A stretch of 64,000 nt of DNA from CAYYWP01 sp050176585 (GCA_050176585.1 JBFXHX010000011.1:55567-119566), one strand, 5' to 3'. Numbered from the stretch's first letter, positions 46,523-56,422 are shown. The notes: generated from the letters alone by a model not told the origin. Translations and numbers: made by a program.

Positions 46523-48289
46523 ATGTCGGTTCCAGCCTATCGTGTTTGGCTCACTGGAGCGCTGGCGCTGTGGCTGTCGGCTTGTGCGGCCCTGCGCGAG
46601 CCGCTCGAGCCACCACCGCCCGGCCAGATCCTCGAGCTCGGCGCGGCGGAGACGATGACCGTCGCGACGCCGGCCGAAGCCACCCCGCTCGCGCATTTTC
46701 TGGCGGGCACGCTCGCCCTGCACGGCGGCGACCAGGCTGCGGCCACCGCGGAGTTCGAGGAAGCGGTCCAAGCGGACCCGCAGTCGGCAATCCTGCGCCA
46801 GCGCCTGGCCGGCCTGTACGTGCGCCAGGGGAAGCTCGCCGAGGCGCTCGAGCAGTGCCAGGCTGCGGTGGACGCCGATCCGCACGACGTGGAGAGCCGG
46901 ATCATGCTGGCCGACATTCTCTCCACCTTGGGCCGCGACGACGAGGCGATCCGCGAGTACGAGGCCGTGCTCGATCTCGATCCCGACCAGGAACAGGCGC
47001 GCGTCCTGCTCGGCATCCTGTTCGCCAAACAGCGGGATTTCACCCGCGCCGAAGCGGCGCTCACCTATCTGATCGAACGCGATCCGGGTTCGTTTCTCGG
47101 TTATTACTACCTCGGCCGTATCTACGCGGCGTCGCAGAACTACGCGCGCGCCGAGGAGTCGTACAAGACCGCGCTCCGCCTCAACCCGAACGCGGAGCCG
47201 GTGCTGATCGACCTCGCCTTTCTCTACGAAGCCACCCAGCGCTCCGGAGAGGCGATCGCGCTCTACGAAGAGATCCTGCGGGCCAACCCGCGCCGCGCCC
47301 ACATTCGCCGGCGCCTGGGCGGGCTGTATGCGCGACAGCGGAAGTTCGACGACGCGCTGGCGCAGTTTCGCGAATTGGAAAAGGGCGATACCGATCCCGA
47401 CGACACGCGCACCAAGATCGGGCTGATCCTGCTCGAAACCGGCGATTACGAACGCGCCGCGCACGAATTCATGCTCGTGCTCGGCGGCGCGCCGGACAAT
47501 CACCGTGTGCGCTACTACCTGGCCTCCGCCTACGAGCAGAGCGGGGACACCGACCGGGCCATCGAGGAGTACCAGCGGGTCGGGCCCGATCACGAGTGGT
47601 TCGTCGACTCGCAGCGCATGGTCGTCCACCTGTTGCAGCAGCGCGGCGACTCCGCCGCCGCGGCAGCCGCCCTGCAGCGCGCGATCGAGCTCAAGCCCGA
47701 CGAGGAGGAGCTGATCGACGTCCAAGCCGTGTTGTTGCGCGAACAGGGCAAGCTGCCCGAGGCGATCGCGCTGATGGAGCAGCTGGTCGTCAAGTTCCCC
47801 GACAACGACCGTTACCACTTCTCGCTCGGAGCGCTCTACGACGAGAACAAAGAGAAGCCGCGCGGCATCGAGCAGATGCGGCGCGCGATCGAGCTGAACC
47901 CGCAGAACGCCGCGGCGCTCAACTATCTCGGGTACACGTACGCCGAACAGGGGGTCAATTTGGACGAAGCCGAGGCATTGATCCGCCGCGCGCTGGCGAT
48001 CAGCCCGAGCGACGGCTTCTACGTCGACAGCCTCGGCTGGGTGTATTATCAGCGCGGTGACTACGGCACCGCCATCCGCCACCTCGAGGAGGCGGTGACC
48101 CTGACCAACAACGACGCCACCATCGCCGAGCACCTCGGCGACGCGTACATGAAAGCCGGTCGCCCCCGCGACGCGCTGCGCGTGTACCGCGACGCCCTGG
48201 GCCACGCCACCGAGCCCGACCAGACGCAGCGGTTGCGGGGCAAGATCGACGATCTGCAGCGTACTGAACAACGCCAAGGGGCTTCGTAG
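46523..48289 (+). CDS. TPR-repeat lipoprotein
   Basis: A 588-residue lipoprotein: hydrophobic start VWLTGALALWLSAC with lipobox LSAC. The mature protein is nearly all TPR repeats (about 13-14), e.g. HFLAGTLALHGGDQAAATAE, VRQGKLAEALEQCQAAVDAD, YLGRIYAASQNYARAEESYK, YLGYTYAEQGVNLDEAEALI. TPR scaffolds organise protein complexes, here in the periplasm or on the outer membrane. It abuts the LolB-like gene (stop 48289, next start 48290) and belongs to a three-gene unit with it and the oligopeptide-binding protein. Confidence 0.88.
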   Translation: MSVPAYRVWLTGALALWLSACAALREPLEPPPPGQILELGAAETMTVATPAEATPLAHFLAGTLALHGGDQAAATAEFEEAVQADPQSAILRQRLAGLYVRQGKLAEALEQCQAAVDADPHDVESRIMLADILSTLGRDDEAIREYEAVLDLDPDQEQARVLLGILFAKQRDFTRAEAALTYLIERDPGSFLGYYYLGRIYAASQNYARAEESYKTALRLNPNAEPVLIDLAFLYEATQRSGEAIALYEEILRANPRRAHIRRRLGGLYARQRKFDDALAQFRELEKGDTDPDDTRTKIGLILLETGDYERAAHEFMLVLGGAPDNHRVRYYLASAYEQSGDTDRAIEEYQRVGPDHEWFVDSQRMVVHLLQQRGDSAAAAAALQRAIELKPDEEELIDVQAVLLREQGKLPEAIALMEQLVVKFPDNDRYHFSLGALYDENKEKPRGIEQMRRAIELNPQNAAALNYLGYTYAEQGVNLDEAEALIRRALAISPSDGFYVDSLGWVYYQRGDYGTAIRHLEEAVTLTNNDATIAEHLGDAYMKAGRPRDALRVYRDALGHATEPDQTQRLRGKIDDLQRTEQRQGAS

Positions 48290-49078
48290 ATGCGTTCAGC
48301 CATCGCGGTGCTCCTGGCCGTGGTGGCGCTGACCGGTTGCACCGCTCGCCCCACCCCGCGACCGGCAACCGGACTGCCCGCTGCGCTGCCCGACGCGCGC
48401 GAGATCCGCGCCGCGCTCGCCGAGCGCCGCTCCGCGCTGCACGGGCTGCGCGCCTGGGCCGGGCTCGACTATACGTCGCCGGAGGAATCGCGGCGCGCCA
48501 AGCAGTTGCTGGTGGCGGAGCGGCCGGACCGCCTGCGCCTGGAGGTCTTCTCTCCGCTCGGCGCGGTATTCGTGCTGACCGCCGCCGACGGCGCGCTCGC
48601 CGCCTATGACCGCTCCGCCTCCACCGTCTACCGGGGCGCGGCCTCGGCGGAGAACCTGCGCCGGTATGCGCAGGTCGACCTGCCGGTCCCGCTCGCGGTC
48701 GACCTGATGCTCGGCACGCCCCCGCTCGATCCGACCGCGACCGCTGACGTGACGGCCGACGACGGCGCGATTCGGCTGCGTGCGGATCGCCACGACGGGG
48801 CGCAGGTGATCTGGCTGTCGCCCGCGCTCGATCCATTGCGGTACGAGACGCAGGACCGCGACGGCCGCGTCGTCTTGCGCACGACCTTCGAGGGCTGGAC
48901 GGCAGTGGACGGCGCGCGCGTCCCGAGCGAGGTCAGCCTGGAGATGCCGGCGCTGCAGCGGAGCCTGCTCATCGAACTGCGCGACATCGAGGTGAATCCA
49001 GTGCTCCCCCCCGCGCTCTTCGCGTTGCAGACGCCTTCGAACAGCCGCGAGGTTCGCCTCGACGGGGCGGCACCGTGA
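48290..49078 (+). CDS. LolB-like outer-membrane lipoprotein
   Basis: A 262-residue lipoprotein with signal SAIAVLLAVVALTGC. The mature part fits the LolA/LolB fold: LRAWAGLDYTSPEESRRAKQ, LLVAERPDRLRLEVFSPLGA, VFVLTADGALAAYDR (start AVFVLTAADGALA) and a membrane-side SLLIELRDIEVNPVLPPALF. LolB inserts lipoproteins into the outer membrane; low identity means this could also be a DUF4292-type relative. It follows the TPR gene without gap and overlaps the next gene by four bases (GTGA). Confidence 0.78.
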   Translation: MRSAIAVLLAVVALTGCTARPTPRPATGLPAALPDAREIRAALAERRSALHGLRAWAGLDYTSPEESRRAKQLLVAERPDRLRLEVFSPLGAVFVLTAADGALAAYDRSASTVYRGAASAENLRRYAQVDLPVPLAVDLMLGTPPLDPTATADVTADDGAIRLRADRHDGAQVIWLSPALDPLRYETQDRDGRVVLRTTFEGWTAVDGARVPSEVSLEMPALQRSLLIELRDIEVNPVLPPALFALQTPSNSREVRLDGAAP

Positions 49079-50805
49079 AGCGCGTGGCGGCGGGCGCGAT
49101 CGCAATCCTGATCGCGCTGGCCGGTTGCACGGACGAGCCGAGCGCGAGCGACGTCGCGCCGACGCCCGTGGGAGCCGCGGACCCACCCCGCATCGCGCGA
49201 CCGCAACACCTCTTCACGGCGACGATCGCGGATCCGAAGACGTTCAACCCGATCATCGCCACCGACGCCGCTTCGCGAGCGGCAGTGTGTGACGTGTTCG
49301 ATACGCTGGTGCGGCTCGATCCGCGCAGTGGCGAGATGCAGCCCGCGCTGGCCGAGAGCTGGTCCTTCGATACGTCCGGCACGACCCTGACTTTGGCGCT
49401 GCGCCGCGACGTGCGCTGGCACGACGGCGAGCCGCTGACGGCGCGCGACGTCGTGTTCACCTTCGAGGCCTTGTACAGCCCGCAGGTGCCGAACCCGCTC
49501 GCCGCGTCGTTGACCTTCAACGGACGGCGCATGGCGCTCACAGCGCCCGATCCGCACACGGTTCGCATACGCGTCCCGCATCCGTTCGCCCCGCTGCTCA
49601 CCTCGCTCGCAGTGCCGATTGTGCCCGCGCACCGGCTCGAACCCGCGCTGCGGAACGGCACCTTCGCGCAGCAGTGGGGGGTGGACGTGGCCCCGCATGC
49701 GCTGGTCGGCAGCGGTCCGTACCGCCTCGAGCGCTATGAGCCGGGGCGGCTGATCCATCTGGTGCGCAACGACGGCTACTGGATGCGCGACGACCGCGGC
49801 GGCCCGCTGCCGTATCTCGCCGAGCAGACGATTCGCCTCGTTCCCGACCAGGACACCGCGCGCCGCGCGTTTCTCGCCGGCGAGACGGACATTCACACGC
49901 CCAGCCCGGAAGAGGTGCGCGGCTTGCTCGCAGCGCAGGCGAACGGCGCTTTCGCGGTCCACGAGATCGGCGTCGACCCGGGCATGTTGTTCGTCGCCTT
50001 CAATCGCAATCCGGCGCACTACAAGCAGAACGGCCGGGCCAATCCGCGCTTGTCGTGGTTCACCGACGCGGCCTTTCTCCGCGCACTCGCGCACGGCATG
50101 GACAAGGCGACCATCGTCGCGACTGTGTTGGACGGCTTCGGCGAGCCCGCGGTCTCCTTCGTCTCGCCCGCAAATCACCGGTTTTTCAACCCGTACCTGG
50201 CCGACTATCCCTACCATCCGGCGCGCGCACGGGCCCTGCTCGAAGAAGGCGGCTACCTCGACCGCGACGGCGATGGCATCCGCGAGGACCGCCACGGCCA
50301 CGCGCTCGAATTCGCGCTCGCGACCAATGCGGGCAACGGCGTGCGCGAAGAGATCGCCCGGCACCTGCAGCGGACGTGGCAGACGGAGCTCGGGGTGCGC
50401 GTTCACCTGCAGCCCTTGGCGCCGTCGGTGCTGATCGACAAGCTGCAGTCGACGTTCGACTGGGATGCCATGCTGATGGGGTTCACCGGAAGTATCGACC
50501 CGTACGACGCCGCGAGCCTCCTGCGCTCGAACGGCCCCCTGCACGTCTGGCACCCTCACCAGACCCGCCCGGCCACGCGATGGGAGGCGGAGATCGACGA
50601 GCTACTCGATCGCGCCGCGCGCTCGCTCGATCTGGAGCAGCGCCGCCGCGCCTACTGGCGCATCCAGGAAATCCTGCACGAGCAGCTGCCGATCATCCAA
50701 ACCGTGCGCCCGCGCCGCTTCAGCGCCGCGAGCAATGCCCTGCAGAACTACGAGCCGACCGTCTGGGGCGTGTCGCGCCCGGAACGCATCCGCTTCGTGG
50801 AGTAG
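49075..50805 (+). CDS. Oligopeptide ABC transporter binding lipoprotein
   Basis: Solute-binding protein family 5, 576 residues. Signal RVAAGAIAILIALAGC with lipobox LAGC, then Pro/Ala/Asp-rich spacer. Domain signatures: LFTATIADPKTFNPIIATDA, LAESWSFDTSGTTLTLALRR, RWHDGEPLTARDVVFTFEAL and DKATIVATVLDGFGEPAVSF. GTG 49075 overlaps the LolB-like gene. After 190 bases of repeat-rich spacer come two matching ATPase genes (50996, 52003), but no permease genes; normally two permeases would lie in between. Confidence 0.92.
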   Translation: MKRVAAGAIAILIALAGCTDEPSASDVAPTPVGAADPPRIARPQHLFTATIADPKTFNPIIATDAASRAAVCDVFDTLVRLDPRSGEMQPALAESWSFDTSGTTLTLALRRDVRWHDGEPLTARDVVFTFEALYSPQVPNPLAASLTFNGRRMALTAPDPHTVRIRVPHPFAPLLTSLAVPIVPAHRLEPALRNGTFAQQWGVDVAPHALVGSGPYRLERYEPGRLIHLVRNDGYWMRDDRGGPLPYLAEQTIRLVPDQDTARRAFLAGETDIHTPSPEEVRGLLAAQANGAFAVHEIGVDPGMLFVAFNRNPAHYKQNGRANPRLSWFTDAAFLRALAHGMDKATIVATVLDGFGEPAVSFVSPANHRFFNPYLADYPYHPARARALLEEGGYLDRDGDGIREDRHGHALEFALATNAGNGVREEIARHLQRTWQTELGVRVHLQPLAPSVLIDKLQSTFDWDAMLMGFTGSIDPYDAASLLRSNGPLHVWHPHQTRPATRWEAEIDELLDRAARSLDLEQRRRAYWRIQEILHEQLPIIQTVRPRRFSAASNALQNYEPTVWGVSRPERIRFVE

Positions 50806-50838
50806 GCGGTAAGAGGCGTTACGGAGTCAGGGGCCGGA

Positions 50839-50963
50839 GCTGTTAGGCTGTTCGCTGTTAGGGTCTGAGTTTGCACGAACCCATGTCACCCGCGCGCAAG
50901 GCCGAGATGCCCACGACCGAGATTCCTGTTGACCTCAAACGGTAGCCGCCAACAGCTAACAGC
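50839..50963. repeat. Family B repeat with GCTGTTAG inverted arms
   Basis: GCTGTTAGGCTGTTCGCTGT is three partly overlapping copies of the family word (50839-50861). GCTGTTAG (50839-50846) recurs inverted as CTAACAGC (50956-50963). The element sits exactly where permease genes are missing in the opp-like cluster. Similar elements: 23621-23825 and 33932-33967. Confidence 0.55.
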
Positions 50964-50995
50964 TGATCAGCCCCCCTAACGTCGCTTCCCGCCCC

Positions 50996-52006
50996 GTGCC
51001 GCTGCTCGACATCTCCGATCTGCGCACTAGCTTCCCTCTCCCGCACGGAGAGGTGCGCGCGGTGGACGGCGTCAGCCTGTCGATCGACGCCGGCGAGACG
51101 CTCGGGTTGGTCGGTGAATCCGGTTGCGGGAAGACCGTGCTGGCGCTGTCCGTGCTGCGCCTCGTGCCGGCTCCCGGGCGCATCGTCGGCGGCAGCATCC
51201 GGCTGGCCGGTCGCGATCTCGGACAGCTCGGCGAGCGCGCGATGCGCGCCGTACGCGGGGGTGAGATCGGCATGGTGTTTCAGGAGCCGATGACGGCGCT
51301 CAACCCCGTGCTGTCCGTCGGCGATCAGATCGCCGAGACCGTGATGCTGCACGAGCGCGCCAGCCGGCGCGCGTCCAGCGCCCGCGCAGTCGAAATGCTC
51401 CGCATAGTGGAGATGCCCGACCCGGAGCGTGGTGCCAATGCCTTCCCGCACCAACTGAGCGGCGGCATGCGGCAGCGGGTGATGTTGGCGATTGCGCTCG
51501 CCTGCCGGCCGAAACTGCTCATCGCCGACGAGCCGACGACCGCGCTCGACGTCACCATCCAAGCCCAGGTCCTCGATCTGCTCGATGCCCTGCAGCAACA
51601 ACTCGGCATGGCGGTGCTGCTGGTGACGCACGACCTCGGCGTGGTGGCCGAGCGGGCGGATCGCGTCGCGATCATGTACGCCGGCCGTATCGTCGAGGGA
51701 GGCTCGGCGGCGGCGGTGTTCTCCGCGCCGCAGCACCCGTACACACGCGGTCTGCTCGCCTCGATCCCGCGGGTCGGCGCCCCGCGGCACCGCCTGGAGG
51801 CCATTCCGGGCGCCGTCCCCGACCCGCTGCAGCTCCCGAGCGGCTGCCGCTTTCGCGACCGCTGCAGCGACGCGATCGCCGCGTGTGCGGAGGTCGACCC
51901 CGAGCTCGTCGAAGCGGCGACCGATCATCGCGCCGCCTGCATCCTCGTGCGTTCCGGGAGTGCGGCGACGCCATGCGCGCGCCCGCGGGACGCGGCGAAA
52001 GCGTGA
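50996..52006 (+). CDS. oppD: Oligopeptide ABC transporter ATPase (OppD/DppD-like)
   Basis: A 336-residue ATPase. Walker [19 protein letters not shown]-loop [20 protein letters not shown], signature [16 protein letters not shown], Walker [19 protein letters not shown], and the C-terminal oligopeptide-transport extension with Cys residues [20 protein letters not shown], which in this family hold an Fe-S cluster. GTG 50996 starts [13 protein letters not shown]. It overlaps oppF by four bases (GTGA). The binding protein is upstream, permeases absent. Confidence 0.93.
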   Translation: MPLLDISDLRTSFPLPHGEVRAVDGVSLSIDAGETLGLVGESGCGKTVLALSVLRLVPAPGRIVGGSIRLAGRDLGQLGERAMRAVRGGEIGMVFQEPMTALNPVLSVGDQIAETVMLHERASRRASSARAVEMLRIVEMPDPERGANAFPHQLSGGMRQRVMLAIALACRPKLLIADEPTTALDVTIQAQVLDLLDALQQQLGMAVLLVTHDLGVVAERADRVAIMYAGRIVEGGSAAAVFSAPQHPYTRGLLASIPRVGAPRHRLEAIPGAVPDPLQLPSGCRFRDRCSDAIAACAEVDPELVEAATDHRAACILVRSGSAATPCARPRDAAKA

Positions 52007-52971
52007 GCGTGTCGCTGCTCGACGTGCGCGATCTGCGCAAGGAGTTCACCGTGCGCCGCGGCGTGCTCCGGCGCGCAGGGGCGGTGGTGCGCGCGGTCGA
52101 CGGCGTCTCGTTCGACATCGAGCCGGGCGAAACGCTCGGCGTCGTCGGCGAATCCGGCAGCGGCAAGTCGACGCTCGGCCGGCTCGTCTTGCGGCTGATA
52201 GCGCCCACGGCCGGGACCATCCGGTTCGCGGATCGCGATCTGCTCGGGCTCGATCCGCGCCGATTGCGTGAGACTCGGCGCGCAATCCAGCTGGTCTTCC
52301 AGGATCCCTTCGCCTCGCTCGATCCGCGCCTGCGCGTGGCCGACATCGTGGGCGAGGGCCTGGCCGTCCATGGTCTGGCGCGCGGCGCGGCGCGGCGCGA
52401 GCGCGTCGTCGCGCTTCTCGAACGAGTGGGATTGCGCGCCGAAGCCGCCGAGCGCTACCCGCACGAGTTCAGCGGCGGCCAGCGCCAGCGCATCGGCATC
52501 GCGCGCGCGCTCTCGCTCGAGCCGCGTCTGATCGTGGCCGACGAGCCCGTGTCGGCGCTCGACGTGTCCATTCAGGCCCAGATCCTCAATCTGCTGCAAG
52601 ACCTGCAAGAGACACAAGGCATCGCGTACCTCTTTATTGCGCACGACCTGCGCGTTGTGGAACATATCGCGCGGCGAGTCGCGATCATGTACCTCGGCCG
52701 CATCGTCGAGTTGGCTGAGAGTAAAACCCTCTATGCGGATCCGCACCACCCCTACACGCGCGCGTTACTCTCGGCGGTTCCGAGCACCGACCCCGCGTCG
52801 CGGCGCGAGCGCATCGCGCTCCGCGGCGAGGTGCCGAGCCCGGTCGACCCGCCACCGGGTTGCCCGTTCCACCCCCGGTGCGCCTATGCCGAAGCGCGGT
52901 GTCGGCACGAGGTCCCAGCGCTGGTCGGCACGGCCGCGCACAAAGTGGCCTGCCATGTCTTTCCGATCTGA
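52003..52971 (+). CDS. oppF: Oligopeptide ABC transporter ATPase (OppF/DppF-like)
   Basis: A 322-residue partner ATPase: [58 protein letters not shown] and [20 protein letters not shown]. The C-terminus has the Cys-rich extension [23 protein letters not shown] 52003 gives a four-base overlap with oppD and puts the first strand at [13 protein letters not shown]; an ATG at 51973 is an alternative. The bactofilin gene follows after 16 bases. Confidence 0.93.
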   Translation: MSVSLLDVRDLRKEFTVRRGVLRRAGAVVRAVDGVSFDIEPGETLGVVGESGSGKSTLGRLVLRLIAPTAGTIRFADRDLLGLDPRRLRETRRAIQLVFQDPFASLDPRLRVADIVGEGLAVHGLARGAARRERVVALLERVGLRAEAAERYPHEFSGGQRQRIGIARALSLEPRLIVADEPVSALDVSIQAQILNLLQDLQETQGIAYLFIAHDLRVVEHIARRVAIMYLGRIVELAESKTLYADPHHPYTRALLSAVPSTDPASRRERIALRGEVPSPVDPPPGCPFHPRCAYAEARCRHEVPALVGTAAHKVACHVFPI

Positions 52972-52987
52972 GCGGGGGCACTGAGCC

Positions 52988-53503
52988 GTGGCCATCTGGC
53001 ACCGCCGCGCGGGCCGGTTGCCGGCGCCGCCGCCACCGGCCCGGCGCGCGGAGCAGGCGCCGCCTGAGTTCCTGGCGCCGCCGCCACCCGTGCGCGCCAT
53101 GCTCGACCGCGAGTCGGAGGTGAGCGGCAAGCTGAGCTTCACCGGGCCGACGCGGATCGACGGCGCGCTGCGCGGCGAGGTGCGCGCCACCGGCATGCTG
53201 ATCATCGGCGAGACCGGCTACGTCGACGGCGTGGTGCGCGCCGTCTCGCTGCTGCTACTCGGCCGCGTGGAGGGCGAGGTGGTCGGCGCCGACCGCGTGG
53301 AGATCGGCCCCACCGGCGTGCTCAGCGGCCGGGTCGAAACGCGCGCGCTCGTCGTCCGCGAGGGCGGAACGCTCCAAGGCGAGTGCCGCGTGACCGCCGC
53401 GCGCGCCACCGTGCACGTGCTGCGCCCGCGCGAGCTTTCGCCCGATCAGTCGGCGGCGGCGCCAACCGGCGCGGCGCGGCCCCGCGGCCGCGACTCCCCC
53501 TAG
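52988..53503 (+). CDS. Bactofilin (polymer-forming cytoskeletal protein)
   Basis: A 171-residue bactofilin with a Pro/Arg-rich N-terminal tail and the beta-helical core: [60 protein letters not shown] and [20 protein letters not shown], each strand ~17-18 residues. Bactofilins form membrane-associated filaments used for cell shape or protein positioning. GTG start; the C-terminal tail is low complexity. It converges with rplS, the two stop codons overlapping by four bases (53500-53503). Confidence 0.9.
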   Translation: MAIWHRRAGRLPAPPPPARRAEQAPPEFLAPPPPVRAMLDRESEVSGKLSFTGPTRIDGALRGEVRATGMLIIGETGYVDGVVRAVSLLLLGRVEGEVVGADRVEIGPTGVLSGRVETRALVVREGGTLQGECRVTAARATVHVLRPRELSPDQSAAAPTGAARPRGRDSP

Positions 53504-53871
53504 CGCTTCTCGCTCTTCTCGGCCCGCTCGCTCTTCTCGGCGGTGATGCGGGCGGCCTTGCCCGAGCGATCGCGGAGGTAATACAGCCGGGCGCGGCGCA
53601 CGTGCCCGCGGGTCACGACCTCGATCTTGTCCAGCCGCGGCGAGTGGAGCGGAAAGGTCCGCTCGACACCGACGCCGTACGACACCTTGCGCACCGTGAA
53701 ATTCGAGCGAATCCCACCGCTGCTCTTGCGAATCACCACTCCGGCGAACACCTGGATGCGCTCTTTCTCGCCCTCGATAACCTTCACGTGCACCTTGACC
53801 GTGTCGCCGGGCTTGAAGTCCGGAATGTGCTGTTGCAGCTGTTCGCGCTCAATCGCCTCGATGGGATTCAT
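53500..53871 (-). CDS. rplS: 50S ribosomal protein L19
   Basis: Ribosomal protein of ~123 residues: [60 protein letters not shown] and [20 protein letters not shown] are the standard L19 path. The C-terminus has a Ser/Glu/Lys-rich extension ([17 protein letters not shown]). ATG 53871 has GAGAGG five bases upstream; GTG 53877 is an alternative. Last gene of the ffh-rplS operon. Confidence 0.96.
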   Translation of the reverse strand: MNPIEAIEREQLQQHIPDFKPGDTVKVHVKVIEGEKERIQVFAGVVIRKSSGGIRSNFTVRKVSYGVGVERTFPLHSPRLDKIEVVTRGHVRRARLYYLRDRSGKAARITAEKSERAEKSEKR

Positions 53872-53913
53872 GGCCACCTCTCGTGGAACGGGGAGTCTGG
53901 CGAAGCCCGTGAC

Positions 53914-54474
53914 TTACCGGGTCCCTCGCAGGCGGTCAAGAATGATGGCGGCAGCCGAGCGCACGGACAGGTGGTTGTACGCGGTGGGACCGTCGATCGG
54001 CTCGAGTCGCAGGTCGGCCCGCGCCATCACCTCCGGCGCCAGCCCCCAACCGGTGCCGAGCAGGATCAGGTACGGGTCGCCGCCGGCGTCGAGCCGGGCG
54101 CGCAGCGCGCCAAACTCGATCGAGCCCGGCGCCGAGCGCGCGGAGGTCGCTACCACCAGCGGCCGCCGGCCGCTCTCGCGCTCGACCGCGACCAGCACGC
54201 CGTCGAGATCGGTCTCGATCTGCACGAGGGCCAAGGCCTCCTTGCGCGTCACGTTGTAGGTGCTGCCGTAGCCGGCTGCCCAGTGCTCGAGGATTTTCTC
54301 CGAGAGCGCGCGCAGCGCGCGCACCGGCGTGGCGACGTAGAAGCGCCGCACGCCGTACGTCGTCGCCGAGCGCGCGATGTCGTGAATGTCCATGTTGGTG
54401 ACCGCCGTCGTGACGATCTGGCCGTTCTTGTCGAGCACCGGGTGGTGCAGCAGGGCGACGAAAAGATCGGCCAT
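53914..54474 (-). CDS. RNA methyltransferase (DUF2168/TrmD-neighbour type)
   Basis: A 186-residue SAM-dependent methyltransferase of the family often found between trmD and rplS. N-terminus ADLFVALLHHPVLDKNGQIV then TTAVTNMDIHDIARSATTYG, VRRFYVATPVRALRALSEKI and the SPOUT-like knot region LILLGTGWGLAPEVMARADL. The target RNA is not established. It is 61 bases after trmD and 42 before rplS. Confidence 0.85.
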   Translation of the reverse strand: MADLFVALLHHPVLDKNGQIVTTAVTNMDIHDIARSATTYGVRRFYVATPVRALRALSEKILEHWAAGYGSTYNVTRKEALALVQIETDLDGVLVAVERESGRRPLVVATSARSAPGSIEFGALRARLDAGGDPYLILLGTGWGLAPEVMARADLRLEPIDGPTAYNHLSVRSAAAIILDRLRGTR

Positions 54475-54535
54475 GGCGGTGGATTCTCCGGGGTTCGTGG
54501 GGCGGGGGCGCCGAAGGGGGCGGCGGTCTTGCGGG

Positions 54536-55297
54536 TCACGGCTCCGCGTCTTCGCGCCGGCGCGTCGGATCGGCCGCGCCGGCGAGCTGCTCGAGGTAGC
54601 GGCGATCCTCGTCGGTCAGCACCGCGCGCGCGAGCAGATCGGGCCGGCGCGCGAGCGTGCGGCGCAGCGCCTCTTGCCGGCGCCAGCGCGCCACCCGACC
54701 GTGATCGCCCGAGAACAACACCTCGGGAACCGCGGCGCCGCGGTATTCGGGCGGGCGGGTGTACTGCGGATATTCGAGCACGCCGTCCGCGAACGACTCC
54801 TCCTCGGCAGAGCTCGCGCAGCCGAGGACGCCGGGCACCAGCCGCGCGACCGCATCCATGACCACGATGGCCGCGATCTCACCGCCGGATACGACGTAGT
54901 CGCCGATCGACAGCTCCTCGTCGACGTAGGCGCGCACGCGCTCGTCGACGCCTTCGTAGCGGCCGCAGACCAGCGCGAGCGCGGGCCGCGCCGCGAGCGC
55001 GCGCACGCGCGCGGCATTCAGCACCGCGCCGTGCGGCGTGAGCAGCACCCGGTGCGGTCTGGCGGGGCCGTCGCCGGTCGCTTCGATCGCCGCCACCAGC
55101 GGCTCGGGTTTCATCACCATGCCCTGCCCGCCGCCGTATGGTGTATCGTCGGTGACCCGGTGTTTGCCGGTCGCGTAATCGCGGATGTTGTAGAAGGCGA
55201 ACTCGATCGCGCCGCGCTCCTGCCCCTTCTTCAGCATCGTCGTCTGGATCACGGAGCTGAACAGCTCGGGGAACAAGGTCACGATGTGCAGGCGCAT
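54536..55297 (-). CDS. trmD: tRNA (guanine-N1)-methyltransferase
   Basis: Methylates G37 of tRNAs to prevent frameshifting; 253 residues. MRLHIVTLFPELFSSVIQTT, DYATGKHRVTDDTPYGGGQG, MVMKPEPLVAAI, LVCGRYEGVDERVRAYVDEE and LSIGDYVVSGGEIAAIVVMD form the SPOUT knot and catalytic region; RPPEYRGAAVPEVLFSGDHG is also conserved. ATG 55297 overlaps the rimM stop (ATGA). Confidence 0.97.
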   Translation of the reverse strand: MRLHIVTLFPELFSSVIQTTMLKKGQERGAIEFAFYNIRDYATGKHRVTDDTPYGGGQGMVMKPEPLVAAIEATGDGPARPHRVLLTPHGAVLNAARVRALAARPALALVCGRYEGVDERVRAYVDEELSIGDYVVSGGEIAAIVVMDAVARLVPGVLGCASSAEEESFADGVLEYPQYTRPPEYRGAAVPEVLFSGDHGRVARWRRQEALRRTLARRPDLLARAVLTDEDRRYLEQLAGAADPTRRREDAEP

Positions 55298-55866
55298 CAA
55301 CCGCGCTCGTCCAACAATCCCGGCAGCGGGTGCACGACGAGGCGGCGCGCCGAGATGTCGAGCTCCGCGACGACGTCGGCGATCACCGGGACCAGCACCT
55401 CGCGCGCGCCGTCGCGGACGACGCACACGTCGTTGCTGCCGGTGACGAGCATCTCGCGCACCGTCCCCAGGTGTTCACCGCTGGTGGTCAGCACGGTGCA
55501 GCCGAGGAGGTCGGCGTGATAGGCGGCGTGCGGGCCGGCGGGCGGCAGCGCCGCGCGCGGCACCGCGACCGCGCATCCGACGAGCGCCTCGGCGGCGTTG
55601 GCCGAGTCGACGCCGTCCAGCTGCAGCAAGATGAACCGCTTGTGGCGGCGGACGCCGCGGACGGCGCGCTCTTCCCGCCGGCCAGCGCCGCGGATCAACG
55701 TCACGCTCGGCAAGCGATCGACGGTGTCGGAGTCGGGGTTGTGCGCGAGCAAACGCACTTCGCCGCGCAAGCCGTGGCGGTTTACGATGGTCCCGAGCTC
55801 CACGAGCTCGCCATCGCACTGAGGAGGGCGGTCGGCCGACGCAGGCGGCCGCCGGGTGGGCGCCAT
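55297..55866 (-). CDS. rimM: Ribosome maturation factor RimM
   Basis: Assists assembly of the 30S head by binding S19; 189 residues. LVELGTIVNRHGLRGEVRLL is the diagnostic N-terminal motif. The PRC-barrel follows: YHADLLGCTVLTTSGEHLGT, VREMLVTGSNDVCVVRDGAR, EVLVPVIADVVAELDISARR. It ends with VVHPLPGLLDERG. Four-base overlap with trmD, 12 bases after khpA. Confidence 0.95.
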   Translation of the reverse strand: MAPTRRPPASADRPPQCDGELVELGTIVNRHGLRGEVRLLAHNPDSDTVDRLPSVTLIRGAGRREERAVRGVRRHKRFILLQLDGVDSANAAEALVGCAVAVPRAALPPAGPHAAYHADLLGCTVLTTSGEHLGTVREMLVTGSNDVCVVRDGAREVLVPVIADVVAELDISARRLVVHPLPGLLDERG

Positions 55867-55878
55867 CGCGGTGCCCGG

Positions 55879-56115
55879 TTATTGCTCTTCGACGATTTCG
55901 AGGACGACCTTGCGGTTCGTTCGCGACGCGGCCGCGTTGAGGATGGTGCGAATCGATTTCGCGGTGCGTCCTTGCTTCCCGATGATGCGGCCCAGATCTT
56001 CCTTCGCCACCCGCAGTTCAAGGACCGATGCCGTGTCGCCCTGCGTTTCTTTCACCTCCACCGCATCCGGGTTGTTGACCAGCTGGCGCGCCAGGTACTG
56101 GACCAGTTCTTTCAT
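55879..56115 (-). CDS. khpA: KH-domain RNA-binding protein KhpA
   Basis: A 78-residue single KH-domain protein: KELVQYLARQLVNNPDAVEV, LELRVAKEDLGRIIGKQGRT with the GxxG RNA-binding loop GKQG, and AKSIRTILNAAASRTNRKVV. It binds RNA and, with KhpB in firmicutes, affects cell envelope growth. ATG overlaps the rpsP stop (ATGA). Confidence 0.95.
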   Translation of the reverse strand: MKELVQYLARQLVNNPDAVEVKETQGDTASVLELRVAKEDLGRIIGKQGRTAKSIRTILNAAASRTNRKVVLEIVEEQ

Positions 56116-56387
56116 GGCGTCTCTCCGGACCCTCCTTCAGGCGCAAGCTGTACGCCGCTCTGCTTGATCAGCTGAGCCACGGTCGCGCTCGGTTGCGCGC
56201 CGCGCTTGAGCCATTCCGCGAGTCGATCCGCCTTGAACTCGATGCGCGACGGGCTCTGACGAGGATCATAGACACCGACTTGTTCCAACCGCGCGCCGTC
56301 GCCGGCGTGCCGTTTGTCTGTGACCACGATGCGGTAAAAGGGGCTTTTCTTGCCGCCATGACGAGCCAAACGGATGACTGCGGCCAT
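56112..56387 (-). CDS. rpsP: 30S ribosomal protein S16
   Basis: A 91-residue ribosomal protein: AVIRLARHGGKKSPFYRIVV, TDKRHAGDGARLEQVGVYDP and IEFKADRLAEWLKRGAQPSA cover the complete S16 domain. It is 35 bases after ffh and overlaps khpA by four bases. Confidence 0.97.
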   Translation of the reverse strand: MAAVIRLARHGGKKSPFYRIVVTDKRHAGDGARLEQVGVYDPRQSPSRIEFKADRLAEWLKRGAQPSATVAQLIKQSGVQLAPEGGSGETP

Positions 56388-56422
56388 ATTGAGTCTCTAC
56401 TCCTCTCCCTGGGGTGTGGCAA

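Noticed and set aside
51883..52002. Upstream starts for OppF at 51883 or 51973
   Set aside because: They add Arg/Cys-rich codons that overlap oppD; GTG 52003 with the GTGA overlap gives the family N-terminus.
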